Assembly: GCA_947498125.1 (NCBI GenBank)
Contig: CANMJH010000001.1
Location: 744,001 to 808,000, forward strand
Reading direction: 5' to 3'
Length of the DNA stretch: 64,000 nucleotides
Source of the DNA: an uncultured Nioella sp.
GTDB lineage: Bacteria; Pseudomonadota; Alphaproteobacteria; Rhodobacterales; Rhodobacteraceae
Every line of letters starts with the position of its first letter. Position 1 is the first letter of the stretch. Shown here piece after piece: positions 27,139-35,453 of the stretch. The position numbers and the translations under genes are program-made. The notes beneath the pieces are model-generated. The model did not search any database. It worked only from the letters and a program-made list of their open reading frames with translations, and had not been told where the DNA came from.

Positions 27139-27943
27139 AGCCTGACGTCACGGCCGCCTCAGCGGCTTTCGCAAGCTCTTTGCGATTGGCAAAATCCGAC
27201 ACGTTCAAGGGCGGATGAAACACCACATCCACATGCCCGTGCCGGGTTTGCGACAGGACTTTGATCAGTCCAGCCGCAAAATCCATATTGCCCCACCAGC
27301 CATAGAATCTTGGCTCATGGCCTTTTGGCGCGTGGTAGCGGACGCTGATCGGCTGGATCGCCACATGGGGCCTCACGTCATCTGCAAAGAACGCATTAAA
27401 CAGCATTGTTTTAAAAGGCAAAACACGCTGTCCATCGGTCGAGGTGCCCTCGGGGAAAAACAAGAACCTATGGCCAAGGATCAACCGGTCGGTCAGCTCC
27501 TTTTGCTGGGTGGCAGCCTCGGCCCGGTCACGGCGAATAAACATCGTTCCAGTCACCTGCGCCAGCACCCCGATACCGGGCCATCCCTTCACATCATCCT
27601 TTGAAATGAACATGATACGGGTGGACGCGTTCAGGACAAAAATATCAAGCCATGTCGCGTGATTTGCCACAAACGCGCCTTTGGACAGGTTTGATTTCCC
27701 GTGAATGCGTCGCTTTAATCCAATGATGTAACAGATTATTTTACAAACGAATTGTGTGACGATGGGTGAGATTTTTCGGCGCTGGCCATAGAAAATTCTT
27801 TCTGGCACACGCAAGATCAAGAGCAGCGGCAAGCCTACCAGTAAAACCAGCAAGATCAACAGAATACGCAGCCCAACCAGCCCCCAGCCAATCACCGAGA
27901 TGCGCGGCATGTCGGGCCGCGATCCGTCATCCCATGCCGTCAT
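27110..27943 (-). CDS. olsA: Lyso-ornithine lipid / 1-acylglycerol-3-phosphate acyltransferase
   Basis: A 277-residue membrane-bound acyltransferase (PlsC family). The catalytic HX4D box is in NHATWLDIF, and the acceptor block is FFPEGTSTDGQRVLPFKTM. Two hydrophobic stretches lie in the first 60 residues. Its ATG overlaps the olsB stop by 4 bases (ATGA), which makes OlsA, the second step of ornithine-lipid synthesis, the best call; a plain PlsC acting on lysophosphatidate is the alternative. Confidence 0.85.
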   Translation of the reverse strand: MTAWDDGSRPDMPRISVIGWGLVGLRILLILLVLLVGLPLLLILRVPERIFYGQRRKISPIVTQFVCKIICYIIGLKRRIHGKSNLSKGAFVANHATWLDIFVLNASTRIMFISKDDVKGWPGIGVLAQVTGTMFIRRDRAEAATQQKELTDRLILGHRFLFFPEGTSTDGQRVLPFKTMLFNAFFADDVRPHVAIQPISVRYHAPKGHEPRFYGWWGNMDFAAGLIKVLSQTRHGHVDVVFHPPLNVSDFANRKELAKAAEAAVTSGFTQSAPAER

Positions 27944-28710
27944 GCCATCGCCGCCTGCCGGTAGAGCGCCAGATGCTTGGCGGAAACGTTCAGGACATCC
28001 ATCACAAGGCACACATCAGTTGTGTTAAAGACCTTGTCGATAAAAGCACCCTCGCCGACATATCCCCCCATCCTGAGATAGGCTTTGATCAAAGCAGGAA
28101 TGGCCCGGCTGGCGGCGGCCCGGTCAAGATCCTCTGGGGCTATCAGGTTCATCGGCTGATACTCTGCTTCGCGGGCCCGCACCCGCAAGGGCTCTGGCGC
28201 CAAGTGACGATGATGCAGGAACGAGAGCGCACCAGACAGCGGCGCCGGGTCAGTGCCATGAAAAGACGCCACACCGAAGAGTATCTCGATCTCATGTTGG
28301 TCTACGTAATCCACCAACCCCGACCAAAGATGCATCATCGCGGTTCCGCCCCGGTAATCGGGATGCAGGCAACTGCGGCCAAGCTCTAACAGTTTCCGGC
28401 CAGATGTCTTTAATGGCGTCAGATCATATTCATCATCGCAGTAGAATTGCCCCGCCGCATGGGCCTGCTCAGCGCGCATAAGGCGATAAACGCCCACACA
28501 AGGGTTGCCCTTTCGCGCATGGTCCAAAAGCATCAGGTGTTCAAAAACCGGGTCAAACGCATCGCGTTCAAGACGGGCGGCGTGATCGACGAAAGCGCCC
28601 CCTGCCCCAAGCTCGTCAACAAAGACGTCATAGCGCAGATTTTGAGCCAGCCGCAGATCCGCCTCTGAGGTCGCAAACCGCAATTCAAAACCAGTGTCGT
28701 TCATGCCCAT
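27940..28710 (-). CDS. olsB: L-ornithine N(alpha)-acyltransferase
   Basis: A 256-residue GNAT-like enzyme that puts a 3-hydroxyacyl chain from ACP on ornithine, the first step of phosphorus-free ornithine lipids. LRLAQNLRYDVFVDELGA is the typical start, ELGRSCLHPDYRGGTAMMHLW the core motif, and GGYVGEGAFIDKVFNTTDVC the conserved C-terminal block. GAGGT precedes the ATG at 28710. It is coupled to olsA. A CtrA-like site lies about 62 bases upstream of the start. Confidence 0.9.
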   Translation of the reverse strand: MGMNDTGFELRFATSEADLRLAQNLRYDVFVDELGAGGAFVDHAARLERDAFDPVFEHLMLLDHARKGNPCVGVYRLMRAEQAHAAGQFYCDDEYDLTPLKTSGRKLLELGRSCLHPDYRGGTAMMHLWSGLVDYVDQHEIEILFGVASFHGTDPAPLSGALSFLHHRHLAPEPLRVRAREAEYQPMNLIAPEDLDRAAASRAIPALIKAYLRMGGYVGEGAFIDKVFNTTDVCLVMDVLNVSAKHLALYRQAAMA

Positions 28711-28771
28711 TGTCTTGACCTCGGGATGCTTGCGCAATCTCTTGCCGATCCCTTGCCCCTGCTCATCCTAG

Positions 28772-28786
28772 TTAGCGTTCTATTAA
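28772..28786. promoter_or_regulatory. CtrA-like binding site upstream of olsB
   Basis: TTAG-CGTTCTA-TTAA followed by CCAT: one arm is the full TTAACCAT half-site and the other is off by one base from TTAA, with exact N7 spacing. It lies in the promoter interval between DUF3553 and olsB, 2 genes away from chpT. Confidence 0.55.
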
Positions 28787-28829
28787 CCATGGCTGAGATA
28801 TCACCGTCAGATGCAAAACCCCAGAGGGA

Positions 28830-29009
28830 TCAGAGCTCCATGACAAGGCCGATCTCAGCGCCATTGATAACGACTTTGCCGGCATGTTCGAAATTCACCG
28901 TAATGCGCCCGGCAATGTTTGACTGCACTTGCCCAAGGCCCCAATCGGGTTCTTGGGGGTGGCGTACCAGCATCCCCGGCTCTAGCATATCATTAAGACC
29001 CATAGACAT
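28830..29009 (-). CDS. DUF3553 small protein
   Basis: A 59-residue protein. LEPGMLVRHPQEPDWGLGQVQSN and GRITVNFEHAGKVVI form a small Tudor/KOW-like beta barrel matching DUF3553, related to the C-terminal domain found in some helicases. The ATG at 29009 has AAGGG upstream; longer in-frame extensions run into chpT on the other strand. It is divergent from chpT with only 17 bases between the starts. Function unknown. Confidence 0.8.
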   Translation of the reverse strand: MSMGLNDMLEPGMLVRHPQEPDWGLGQVQSNIAGRITVNFEHAGKVVINGAEIGLVMEL

Positions 29010-29026
29010 ATCGGAGCGCCCTTTCG

Positions 29027-29656
29027 ATGGATGATCGCCGAGAATTCCCACAAGACGACCTTGCCCAACTGGTTGGATCACGCCTGTGCCACGACCTTGT
29101 AAACCCAATTAGCGCGATTTCAAACGGGTTGGAACTGCTGAGCCTGTCTGGCACCGCGCCTTCGCCGGAACTGCAGCTGATTGGGGATGCCGTCAATGAG
29201 GCGCTGGCCCGCATCCGGTTCTTCCGGATCGCCTTTGGCGCCGCCAAAAGCAGCGACACCATATCTGCGCGCGAAGCTGGCGATGTGCTGTCTCAGATCT
29301 ACGGATCAGGGCGGCTGAAAGTTATTTGGCAAGCGCCGGGGGATCTGTCCCGCGCTGATGTCAAAATGGCGTTTCTTATGCTGAATTGCGCCGAAACCGC
29401 GTTGCCGCTTGGCGGAGATATCACAATCGCCTTTGAAAATGGCGCATGGACCCTAACCGGATCTGGGCGCAGATTGATCGTCGAAGCGGAATTATGGGAG
29501 GCGCTGAACGATCCTTCCGTCGCACTGGCACCTCCCCCCGGACGTGTCCAATTCGCCCTACTGATCCAAGAAGTTGAGGCGCGGCGAGCCGAGGTCGATG
29601 CCGTCATTTCCGAAGAAGATCAACGGATCTCGATATCGGTCAATCCTGTAGGTTAA
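29027..29656 (+). CDS. chpT: Histidine phosphotransferase ChpT
   Basis: ChpT carries phosphate from the kinase CckA to CtrA and CpdR in the alphaproteobacterial cell-cycle (in Rhodobacterales, motility and gene-transfer) phosphorelay. The 209 residues have the phosphoacceptor helix with H22 in [20 protein letters not shown], and a degenerate kinase-like ATPase domain without ATP motifs ([14 protein letters not shown] onward). Start codons of DUF3553 and chpT lie almost back to back. The stop overlaps the convergent carbonic-anhydrase gene by 4 bases. Confidence 0.92.
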   Translation: MDDRREFPQDDLAQLVGSRLCHDLVNPISAISNGLELLSLSGTAPSPELQLIGDAVNEALARIRFFRIAFGAAKSSDTISAREAGDVLSQIYGSGRLKVIWQAPGDLSRADVKMAFLMLNCAETALPLGGDITIAFENGAWTLTGSGRRLIVEAELWEALNDPSVALAPPPGRVQFALLIQEVEARRAEVDAVISEEDQRISISVNPVG

Positions 29657-30171
29657 ACCGGCTGCAATCCGGCGCGAAACCGACGCATATTCTTGCGATA
29701 CCCTTCGGCTGACGCCAAAAGCCCGGCCTGCGCTGCTTCATCAAGTTGGCGCACGATCTTTCCGGGGGCCCCCATGACCAAAGAGAAATCCGGGATTTCT
29801 TTGCCTTCGGTGATCAGGGCGCCCGCCCCAATCAAACAGCCCTTGCCGATCTTCGCGCCGTTCAAAACCGTGGCGCCCATGCCAATGAGGCTGCCATCGC
29901 CAATGATGCAGCCATGCAGCATTGCCTTATGCCCAATCGTACAATTGGCCCCAATTTGAAGCGGATAGCCCATATCGGTGTGCAGAACGCAGTTTTCCTG
30001 AACATTGCTGCCCGCGCCGACGCGAATTTCTTCGTTATCGCCGCGCAAAGTTGAGCAGAACCAGACCGAGGCGCCAGCCTCGATCACGATCTTCCCAATC
30101 AGGTTTGCATCCGGAGCAATCCAAGTATCGGTCGCGATATCGGGGGTAATCCCGTCAAGCTCGTAGATCAT
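29653..30171 (-). CDS. Gamma-class carbonic anhydrase family protein
   Basis: A 172-residue left-handed beta-helix trimer subunit with hexapeptide repeats throughout. Three zinc-ligand histidines are in place: H64 (VLHTDMG), H81 and H86 ([10 protein letters not shown]). Family members may hydrate CO2 or serve as metal-dependent acyl/ligand proteins. The ATG overlaps the gmk stop by 4 bases, so it is read from the yicC-gmk operon. Confidence 0.92.
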   Translation of the reverse strand: MIYELDGITPDIATDTWIAPDANLIGKIVIEAGASVWFCSTLRGDNEEIRVGAGSNVQENCVLHTDMGYPLQIGANCTIGHKAMLHGCIIGDGSLIGMGATVLNGAKIGKGCLIGAGALITEGKEIPDFSLVMGAPGKIVRQLDEAAQAGLLASAEGYRKNMRRFRAGLQPV

Positions 30172-30821
30172 CTCTCACCCTCCTCAAATTCAGCATGCAG
30201 CCCGCGCACGAAATCAACCAATCCAGGTTGCTGAGGTTGGCGCAGACGCTCGGCCTCGACGATGGTTTTCAGCCGTTCAAAGCTGGCATCCAGATCATCA
30301 TTGATGAGCACATAATCATAGCCATCCCAATGGCTTATCTCATCCCAACTTTTCTGCATGCGCTTTTGAATAACGTCCGACGTATCCTGCCCCCGCGAAA
30401 CCAAACGTCGGCGAAGCTCGGAAATAGAGGGCGGAAGAACAAAGATCGACAAGACGTGATCGCGCAACGCCGAGGTTTTGATCTGCTGGGCCCCTTGCCA
30501 ATCAATATCAAACAACACGTCATTGCCCGCCTCAATCGCCTCGCGCACGGGCGCGAGGGGCGAGCCATAGAAATTGCCGAACACATGCGCATGCTCCAGC
30601 ATTCCGCCGTCAACAACCGCAGATTTAAAGCGGCTTTCATTCATGAAATGATAGTGAACGCCATCCTCTTCGCCCGCGCGCGGCGCGCGCGTTGTGGCCG
30701 AGACCGAGAATTTCAGTGTCGGGTCCCATTCCATCAATCTCCGGGCCAATGTGGATTTTCCAGCGCCAGACGGCGACGAGAGGATAATCAATAGGCCTCG
30801 GCGGGTGTTGGGGTTGGGCAT
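30168..30821 (-). CDS. gmk: Guanylate kinase
   Basis: A 217-residue enzyme that phosphorylates GMP to GDP. The P-loop is [15 protein letters not shown] at about 14-28; the GMP-binding region has [19 protein letters not shown], and the lid follows [12 protein letters not shown]. It lies 3 bases after yicC and overlaps the carbonic-anhydrase gene, forming a three-gene leftward operon. Confidence 0.96.
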   Translation of the reverse strand: MPNPNTRRGLLIILSSPSGAGKSTLARRLMEWDPTLKFSVSATTRAPRAGEEDGVHYHFMNESRFKSAVVDGGMLEHAHVFGNFYGSPLAPVREAIEAGNDVLFDIDWQGAQQIKTSALRDHVLSIFVLPPSISELRRRLVSRGQDTSDVIQKRMQKSWDEISHWDGYDYVLINDDLDASFERLKTIVEAERLRQPQQPGLVDFVRGLHAEFEEGER

Positions 30822-30824
30822 CGG

Positions 30825-31715
30825 TCACTCCACGTTTTGAACTTGCTCGCGCATCTGATCGATCAACACTTTCAGGTCAAGCCCGGCTTGGGTCAAATCC
30901 GCGTCCTGCGATTTTGAGCAGAGTGTGTTTGCTTCCCGGTTAAATTCCTGCATCAAGAAATCAAATCGGCGGCCAACCGGCCCCTCTGCCGTCAGCAGCG
31001 CTTGCGCCGCCGGGATATGCGCATTGGCGAGGCGATCAATTTCTTCGGTGATATCCGTCTTTACCGCAAGCATTGCCAGTTCCTGCGCCAACCGGTCTGG
31101 ATCAATGGTATCCGTAGCTTCAAGCACCGCGTCGATATTGCGCTTCAGCCGGGCAGCGGCGGTTTCACTACGGGCAGCGGCATAAGTTGCGGCCGCCTCG
31201 ACCAAAGGCGCCATTTGGGCGATCTGCCCTGAAAGGACGTCCTGCAACGCTTGGCCTTCTTGAGCGCGCGAGGCCTCAAAATCCGCAAGAATCAGATCAA
31301 ATTCAGCGAGAAACACCGAATCTTCAGGCAGCGTTTGAGCCTGAGCGGCGTCACCAATCACCCCCGGCATCGACAATATATTGGCTGGAGTAACCGGGGT
31401 AATGTGCAAACCTTGCGCTAATGCGCTGTCTTCGATCTGCTTCAAAACCTCTATATTGCTGGCAAGGGTATCAGGGTTAACGACCATGCCGCCTTGAGCC
31501 GAATCTCGTGACACGCGCAGCGATACCGAAACGTTCCCACGCGCAAATTTCGCCTTAATTTTCTCGCGTATCGGGATTTCCAGGCGCCCCAACCGGTCGG
31601 GGAGGCGCAAGCGAATATCAAGGCCCCGGCCGTTGACCGAGCGGACCTCCCAACTGCGTGAAAGGCCATCTGACGCTGTTTCGAGGGCTGCAAAGCCCGT
31701 CATCGAGTTAACCAT
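30825..31715 (-). CDS. YicC family endoribonuclease-like protein
   Basis: A 296-residue YicC protein. The N-terminal block MVNSMTGFAALE and EVRSVNGRGLDIRLRLPD, and the C-terminal RRFDFLMQEFNREANTLCSKS, are conserved throughout the family; E. coli YicC is reported to act as an RNA-cleaving enzyme that affects small RNA levels. It heads the yicC-gmk unit. A perfect TTAA-N7-TTAA site overlaps its start codon, which would place bound CtrA in the initiation region. Confidence 0.93.
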   Translation of the reverse strand: MVNSMTGFAALETASDGLSRSWEVRSVNGRGLDIRLRLPDRLGRLEIPIREKIKAKFARGNVSVSLRVSRDSAQGGMVVNPDTLASNIEVLKQIEDSALAQGLHITPVTPANILSMPGVIGDAAQAQTLPEDSVFLAEFDLILADFEASRAQEGQALQDVLSGQIAQMAPLVEAAATYAAARSETAAARLKRNIDAVLEATDTIDPDRLAQELAMLAVKTDITEEIDRLANAHIPAAQALLTAEGPVGRRFDFLMQEFNREANTLCSKSQDADLTQAGLDLKVLIDQMREQVQNVE

Positions 31716-31722
31716 CTGTTAA
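31708..31722. promoter_or_regulatory. CtrA-like binding site at the yicC start
   Basis: TTAA-CCATCTG-TTAA is a perfect match to the full CtrA consensus, including the TTAACCAT half-site. It covers the yicC start codon and is about 135 bases upstream of the divergent PAS gene, which is the likelier target. Confidence 0.6.
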
Positions 31723-31856
31723 TTTCCCCCCTGCTCGTTGAATTTTCTACATGTTATTAAGAAGTGGGTAAGGAATTTCTGTGTAGCGTTAACACACACT
31801 CAAACGCGACGCCAATGCAGTGATTCTTATGGGGCGGAATTTGCTGGAGCCGTGTT

Positions 31857-32537
31857 GTGAACAAAAATTCTGTTTCAAAAGGTAATGTAGTTGCCCTCTG
31901 GCAACGCCGTGATGCCATGATTAATCCTGCTGTGACATCGCTTATTAGGTATTGGGAAGGCTTACGCCTCGGCGACGAGATTCCGCATCGGACAGATGTT
32001 GATCCACGCGCGTTTCAAGACATCCTGCCCTATAGCTTCATTCTCGAACGAACCAAACCGGGTAGCGTTCGCTTTCGCTTGGCCGGTCACCACCTGACAC
32101 GCCTTATGGGCATGGATGTGCGCGGTATGCAGCTACGATCTTTGTTCGAATTGTCGGATCGCAAAGATATGTTGACCAAGGTCGAAGGCGTTTTTGAAGG
32201 TCCCGCCTCTTACGACGCAGATCTGCTTTCAGCCGCAGAAGGCACGATGAGCTTGCGTGGCCGCATGACGCTTATGCCCCTTCGCGGGTATGATGGATCA
32301 ATTGATAAGGCCTTGGGTATTATCGTGACTGATGGCCTGATCGGCATCGCCCCCCGCAGGTTCCGCGTGCACAAACAGATTTTGCACCCTGTCACTGCCG
32401 AAACTCAGCAAGCCATGCGCAACCGCTTCCATGTCAATGGGCTGGCAGAAGCCGCGCGTCGGTTTGATCACGAACCAGCTGGCCAAAGCTTGAGCGATGG
32501 CCCCGCGCTGCGTGTCGTCGATGGCGGCAAACCCTGA
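31857..32537 (+). CDS. PAS-domain protein (PAS_5 type)
   Basis: A 226-residue protein of the alphaproteobacterial PAS_5 family. PAVTSLIRYWEGLRLGDEIPHRTDVDP at about 25-50 is the signature, followed by the PAS fold (FILERTKPGSVRFRLAGHHLTRLMGMD). There is no kinase, GGDEF or HTH output domain, so it is a stand-alone sensor or adaptor. It starts with GTG at 31857. The promoter region holds a CtrA site at 31708 and a GTTAAC at about 31790. Confidence 0.88.
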   Translation: MNKNSVSKGNVVALWQRRDAMINPAVTSLIRYWEGLRLGDEIPHRTDVDPRAFQDILPYSFILERTKPGSVRFRLAGHHLTRLMGMDVRGMQLRSLFELSDRKDMLTKVEGVFEGPASYDADLLSAAEGTMSLRGRMTLMPLRGYDGSIDKALGIIVTDGLIGIAPRRFRVHKQILHPVTAETQQAMRNRFHVNGLAEAARRFDHEPAGQSLSDGPALRVVDGGKP

Positions 32538-32623
32538 TAGTTAAAATCATAGCTAAAACTGCGCCAGTTGGCACAATGTTGTCTTAGTTTGCTCTCGTTC
32601 CGCCGAAATATTGCCTAAATTAG

Positions 32624-32660
32624 AAAAACGCCCCGATGCAATAAAGCACCGAGGCGTTTT
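32624..32660. terminator. Bidirectional intrinsic terminator
   Basis: AAAAACGCCCCGATGC, loop AATAAA and GCACCGAGGCGTTTTC form a stem with two mismatches and T-rich ends on both strands, between the convergent PAS and DAHP synthase genes. Confidence 0.8.
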
Positions 32661-32679
32661 CTTTTCGAATAGTTTTAGA

Positions 32680-34053
32680 TCAGCTCGCGGCGCGGGTCGA
32701 AGATTGGCCACGCGCGGCCAGCTCTTCCGCCACGAGGAACGCCAGTTCCAGCGATTGGCTGGCATTCAGACGAGGGTCACAAGCCGTGTGGTAGCGATCC
32801 GACAGATCCTCATCCGTCACAGCGCGAACGCCGCCTGTGCATTCCGTGACGTCTTGGCCGGTCATCTCGAAGTGAACACCACCCGGAACCGTACCTTCGG
32901 CGCGGTGGATCTCAAAGAACTCCTGCACTTCGCGCAGAACCGAGTCAAACGGACGAGTTTTGTAGCCAGATGACGACTTGATGGTGTTGCCATGCATCGG
33001 ATCACAGGACCAAACAACATTTGCGCCTTCTTCCTGCACGGTCTTGATCAAACGCGGCAAGTGATCGCCAACCGATCCCGCACCAAAACGGGCGATCAAT
33101 GTCAGACGGCCCGCTTCGTTTTCTGGGTTTAGCTTGTTCATCAAGACCTTAAGGTCTTCTGCTGTGGTTGTCGGACCACATTTCAAACCAATCGGGTTCA
33201 TCACACCTTGGGCAAATTCGACATGCGCGCCGTCTGGTTGACGTGTCCGGTCGCCGATCCAAATCATATGACCCGAGCCTGCAACAGGCAGGCCAGAGGT
33301 GGAATCGATCCGGCAAAGCGCCTCTTCATATTCCAACAGCAAGGCTTCGTGGCTGGTGTAAAAATCAACCGTATTCAGCTCATGCACCCGGCCAGAATCA
33401 AGACCTGCTGCCGACATGAATTGCAACGCATCCGAGATGCGGTTTGCCATGTCTTTATAGCGGTCCTGATCCGCGGCATCGGTAAAACCAAGGGTCCAGG
33501 AATGAACCCGGTGAATATCGGCATAACCGCCTTGGCTGAAGGCCCGCAGAAGGTTCAGCGTAGCTGCCGATTGCGTGTATGCCCGCAGCATCTTGTCAGG
33601 GTCTGGATTGCGCGCTTCGGGCGTAAAATCCAACTCATTGATGATGTCACCGCGGTAGGAAGGAAGCTCGATCCCGTCCTTGGTTTCCGTCGCGGCCGAG
33701 CGCGGCTTGGCAAACTGACCAGCCATCCGGCCAATTTTAACAACAGGCACTTTCGCACCAAATGTCAGAACAACGGCCATTTGCAGCATCACCTTATAGG
33801 TGTCGCGAATGGTAACCGCGTTAAATTCGCCAAAGCTTTCGGCGCAGTCGCCCCCCTGAAGAAGGAAGCCTTCTCCACGCGAAACGGCCGCAAGCTGGTC
33901 GCGCAAGCGGCGTGTTTCGCCGGCAAAAACCAAGGGGGGATAACTTGCAAGACGGGCCTCAACTTCGGCCAATGCCGCAGCATCGGGATAGTCTGGCATC
34001 TGCACCCGTGGCTTCGCCCTCCAATCCGATTTAGTCCAAGCCCGTGTCATCAT
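32680..34053 (-). CDS. Class II 3-deoxy-7-phosphoheptulonate (DAHP) synthase
   Basis: Joins phosphoenolpyruvate and erythrose-4-phosphate in the first shikimate-pathway step. The 457 residues are of the plant-like class II type: [16 protein letters not shown] carries the metal-binding cysteine, with [16 protein letters not shown] and [11 protein letters not shown] downstream. AAGGAG lies just before two adjacent ATGs (34053 and 34050), either of which may be used. aroK and aroB, later steps, occur at 62-63.6 kb of this window. It is divergent from a GlxA-type regulator. Confidence 0.96.
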   Translation of the reverse strand: MMTRAWTKSDWRAKPRVQMPDYPDAAALAEVEARLASYPPLVFAGETRRLRDQLAAVSRGEGFLLQGGDCAESFGEFNAVTIRDTYKVMLQMAVVLTFGAKVPVVKIGRMAGQFAKPRSAATETKDGIELPSYRGDIINELDFTPEARNPDPDKMLRAYTQSAATLNLLRAFSQGGYADIHRVHSWTLGFTDAADQDRYKDMANRISDALQFMSAAGLDSGRVHELNTVDFYTSHEALLLEYEEALCRIDSTSGLPVAGSGHMIWIGDRTRQPDGAHVEFAQGVMNPIGLKCGPTTTAEDLKVLMNKLNPENEAGRLTLIARFGAGSVGDHLPRLIKTVQEEGANVVWSCDPMHGNTIKSSSGYKTRPFDSVLREVQEFFEIHRAEGTVPGGVHFEMTGQDVTECTGGVRAVTDEDLSDRYHTACDPRLNASQSLELAFLVAEELAARGQSSTRAAS

Positions 34054-34205
34054 TATGCTCCTTTTGGGTATCCAGAGCCGCTTATACGCGTCTGGATCAG
34101 AAGGGCCAATGCGAAAAAGCGCCTAAAAGGGGATTGCGCTACCAGGAATTTGGTGTTTTCGCTCGTGTTCAGCGTTTTTGGTTTCAATCTATCGGCGAGT
34201 CTGAC

Positions 34206-35186
34206 GTGATCCCTCTTTTGAATGGCAAGCCGGAGCAGCCCCGGCGTTTTGTATTCGTCCTGTTGGACCAGTTTACCTTGCTCAGTTTCAGCGGGGCTAT
34301 TGATGCGCTACGCATCGCCAATCGGATGGCCGAATGCGATCTTTATGAGATGGTTCTGGCGGGTATTGACGGTGAAAGCAGTACTTGCAGCGCGGGCGCC
34401 CGAATTTCGCTTGATATGGGACTTGGCGAACTGAACCGCGATGACACGATTGTTTTATGCGGCGGGCAATATGTCGATGAGATTGTCGACAAGCGCCTTT
34501 TGAATTGGCTGCGCCGCGAGGCGCGGCGGGGCGTCACGATCGCAGCGCTTTGTACGGCGGGCTATACGCTGGCCTTGGCTGGGCTTCTGGATGGAAAGCG
34601 GGCGACGATCCATTGGGAAAACCACGATAGTTTTTCGGAAGAGTTTGAGAAGGTCACCCTGACCAAATCGGTCTTTGTGATTGATGGCAACCGAATGACG
34701 ACAGCGGGCGGCACTGCTTCGGTCGATTTGATCCTGACTTTGATCGCAACTGATCACGGACAAGATCTGGCCAATATGGTGGCCGATCAGATGATCTACT
34801 CCAATATTCGCACAGGTCAGGACACGCAGCGCCTTTCGATCCCAACGCGCATTGGAGTGCGGCATCCAAAATTGGCGGAAGTCATACGAATGATGGAACA
34901 AAACATCGAAGAGCCAATCAGCCCCTCGGTTCTGGCCGCCGATGTCCATATGTCGACCCGTCAGTTAGAACGTTTGTTCAGCCGCTATTTAGGCCGCAGC
35001 CCAAAGCGCTATTACATGGAGCTGCGCCTGCAAAAGGCCCGCAACTTGCTGATGCAGACCGAGATGAGCGTAATCAACGTCGCCTTGGCCTGCGGGTTTT
35101 CTTCGCCGTCGCATTTTTCAAAATGCTACCGGTCCCAATATGCCACGACGCCTTATCGCGAGCGTGGTGCACAAGCCAATTACTGA
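34206..35186 (+). CDS. GlxA-family (DJ-1/PfpI plus AraC) transcriptional regulator
   Basis: A 326-residue regulator with an N-terminal DJ-1/PfpI-like domain (FVFVLLDQFTLLSFSGAIDALRIAN; nucleophile-elbow AALCTAGYTLALAGLLDG) and a C-terminal AraC-type double HTH (SVLAADVHMSTRQLERLFSRYLG; INVALACGFSSPSHFSKCYR). Relatives control choline, carnitine or amino-acid use. I take GTG at 34206 as the start, giving the usual family length; codons back to 34044 remain open but overlap the aroG-type gene start. The end overlaps the convergent small gene by 7 bases. Confidence 0.9.
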   Translation: MIPLLNGKPEQPRRFVFVLLDQFTLLSFSGAIDALRIANRMAECDLYEMVLAGIDGESSTCSAGARISLDMGLGELNRDDTIVLCGGQYVDEIVDKRLLNWLRREARRGVTIAALCTAGYTLALAGLLDGKRATIHWENHDSFSEEFEKVTLTKSVFVIDGNRMTTAGGTASVDLILTLIATDHGQDLANMVADQMIYSNIRTGQDTQRLSIPTRIGVRHPKLAEVIRMMEQNIEEPISPSVLAADVHMSTRQLERLFSRYLGRSPKRYYMELRLQKARNLLMQTEMSVINVALACGFSSPSHFSKCYRSQYATTPYRERGAQANY

Positions 35187-35446
35187 TCGCCGCCAACCCG
35201 CGCAGCACGTCCGCCGCGCCGTCCGGCCTTGGCTGGCGTGGCCAGACCATCTTTCATCACCGAGGTCATTGGATGATCGGGTGCATCAGCGCCATATTGC
35301 GCCAAAAGCGCCTTAAGATGCGGGGCCGGATCAGGCTCTTTCAAGCTCAGGGCCCAGTCGATGAAGATCGACCGGCATTCTTCTAGTGTAATTCCGTCGA
35401 TCCGGTAGGATTCTCGGATCAGGTTTTTTGGGTCGCTATCGCTCAT
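35180..35446 (-). CDS. Small conserved-looking protein after glnE
   Basis: An 88-residue protein that I do not recognise by family. It begins SDSDPKNLIRESYRIDGI, has an amphipathic helix around LEECRSIFIDWALSL, and ends in a basic, glycine-rich tail (AGRRGGRAARVGG). It starts 7 bases after the glnE stop with an AAAGG-like ribosome-binding site, so it is co-transcribed with glnE. Codon use resembles its neighbours. A link to nitrogen control is only positional. Confidence 0.7.
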   Translation of the reverse strand: MSDSDPKNLIRESYRIDGITLEECRSIFIDWALSLKEPDPAPHLKALLAQYGADAPDHPMTSVMKDGLATPAKAGRRGGRAARVGGDQ

Positions 35447-35453
35447 ATCGCTG

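Noticed and set aside
34044-34205. N-terminal extension of the GlxA-type regulator
   Set aside because: It overlaps the divergent DAHP synthase start and has no family likeness; GTG at 34206 gives the normal length.
33208-34209. 333-residue open frame antisense to the DAHP synthase gene
   Set aside because: Composition and lack of motifs show it is a shadow of the class II DAHP synthase.
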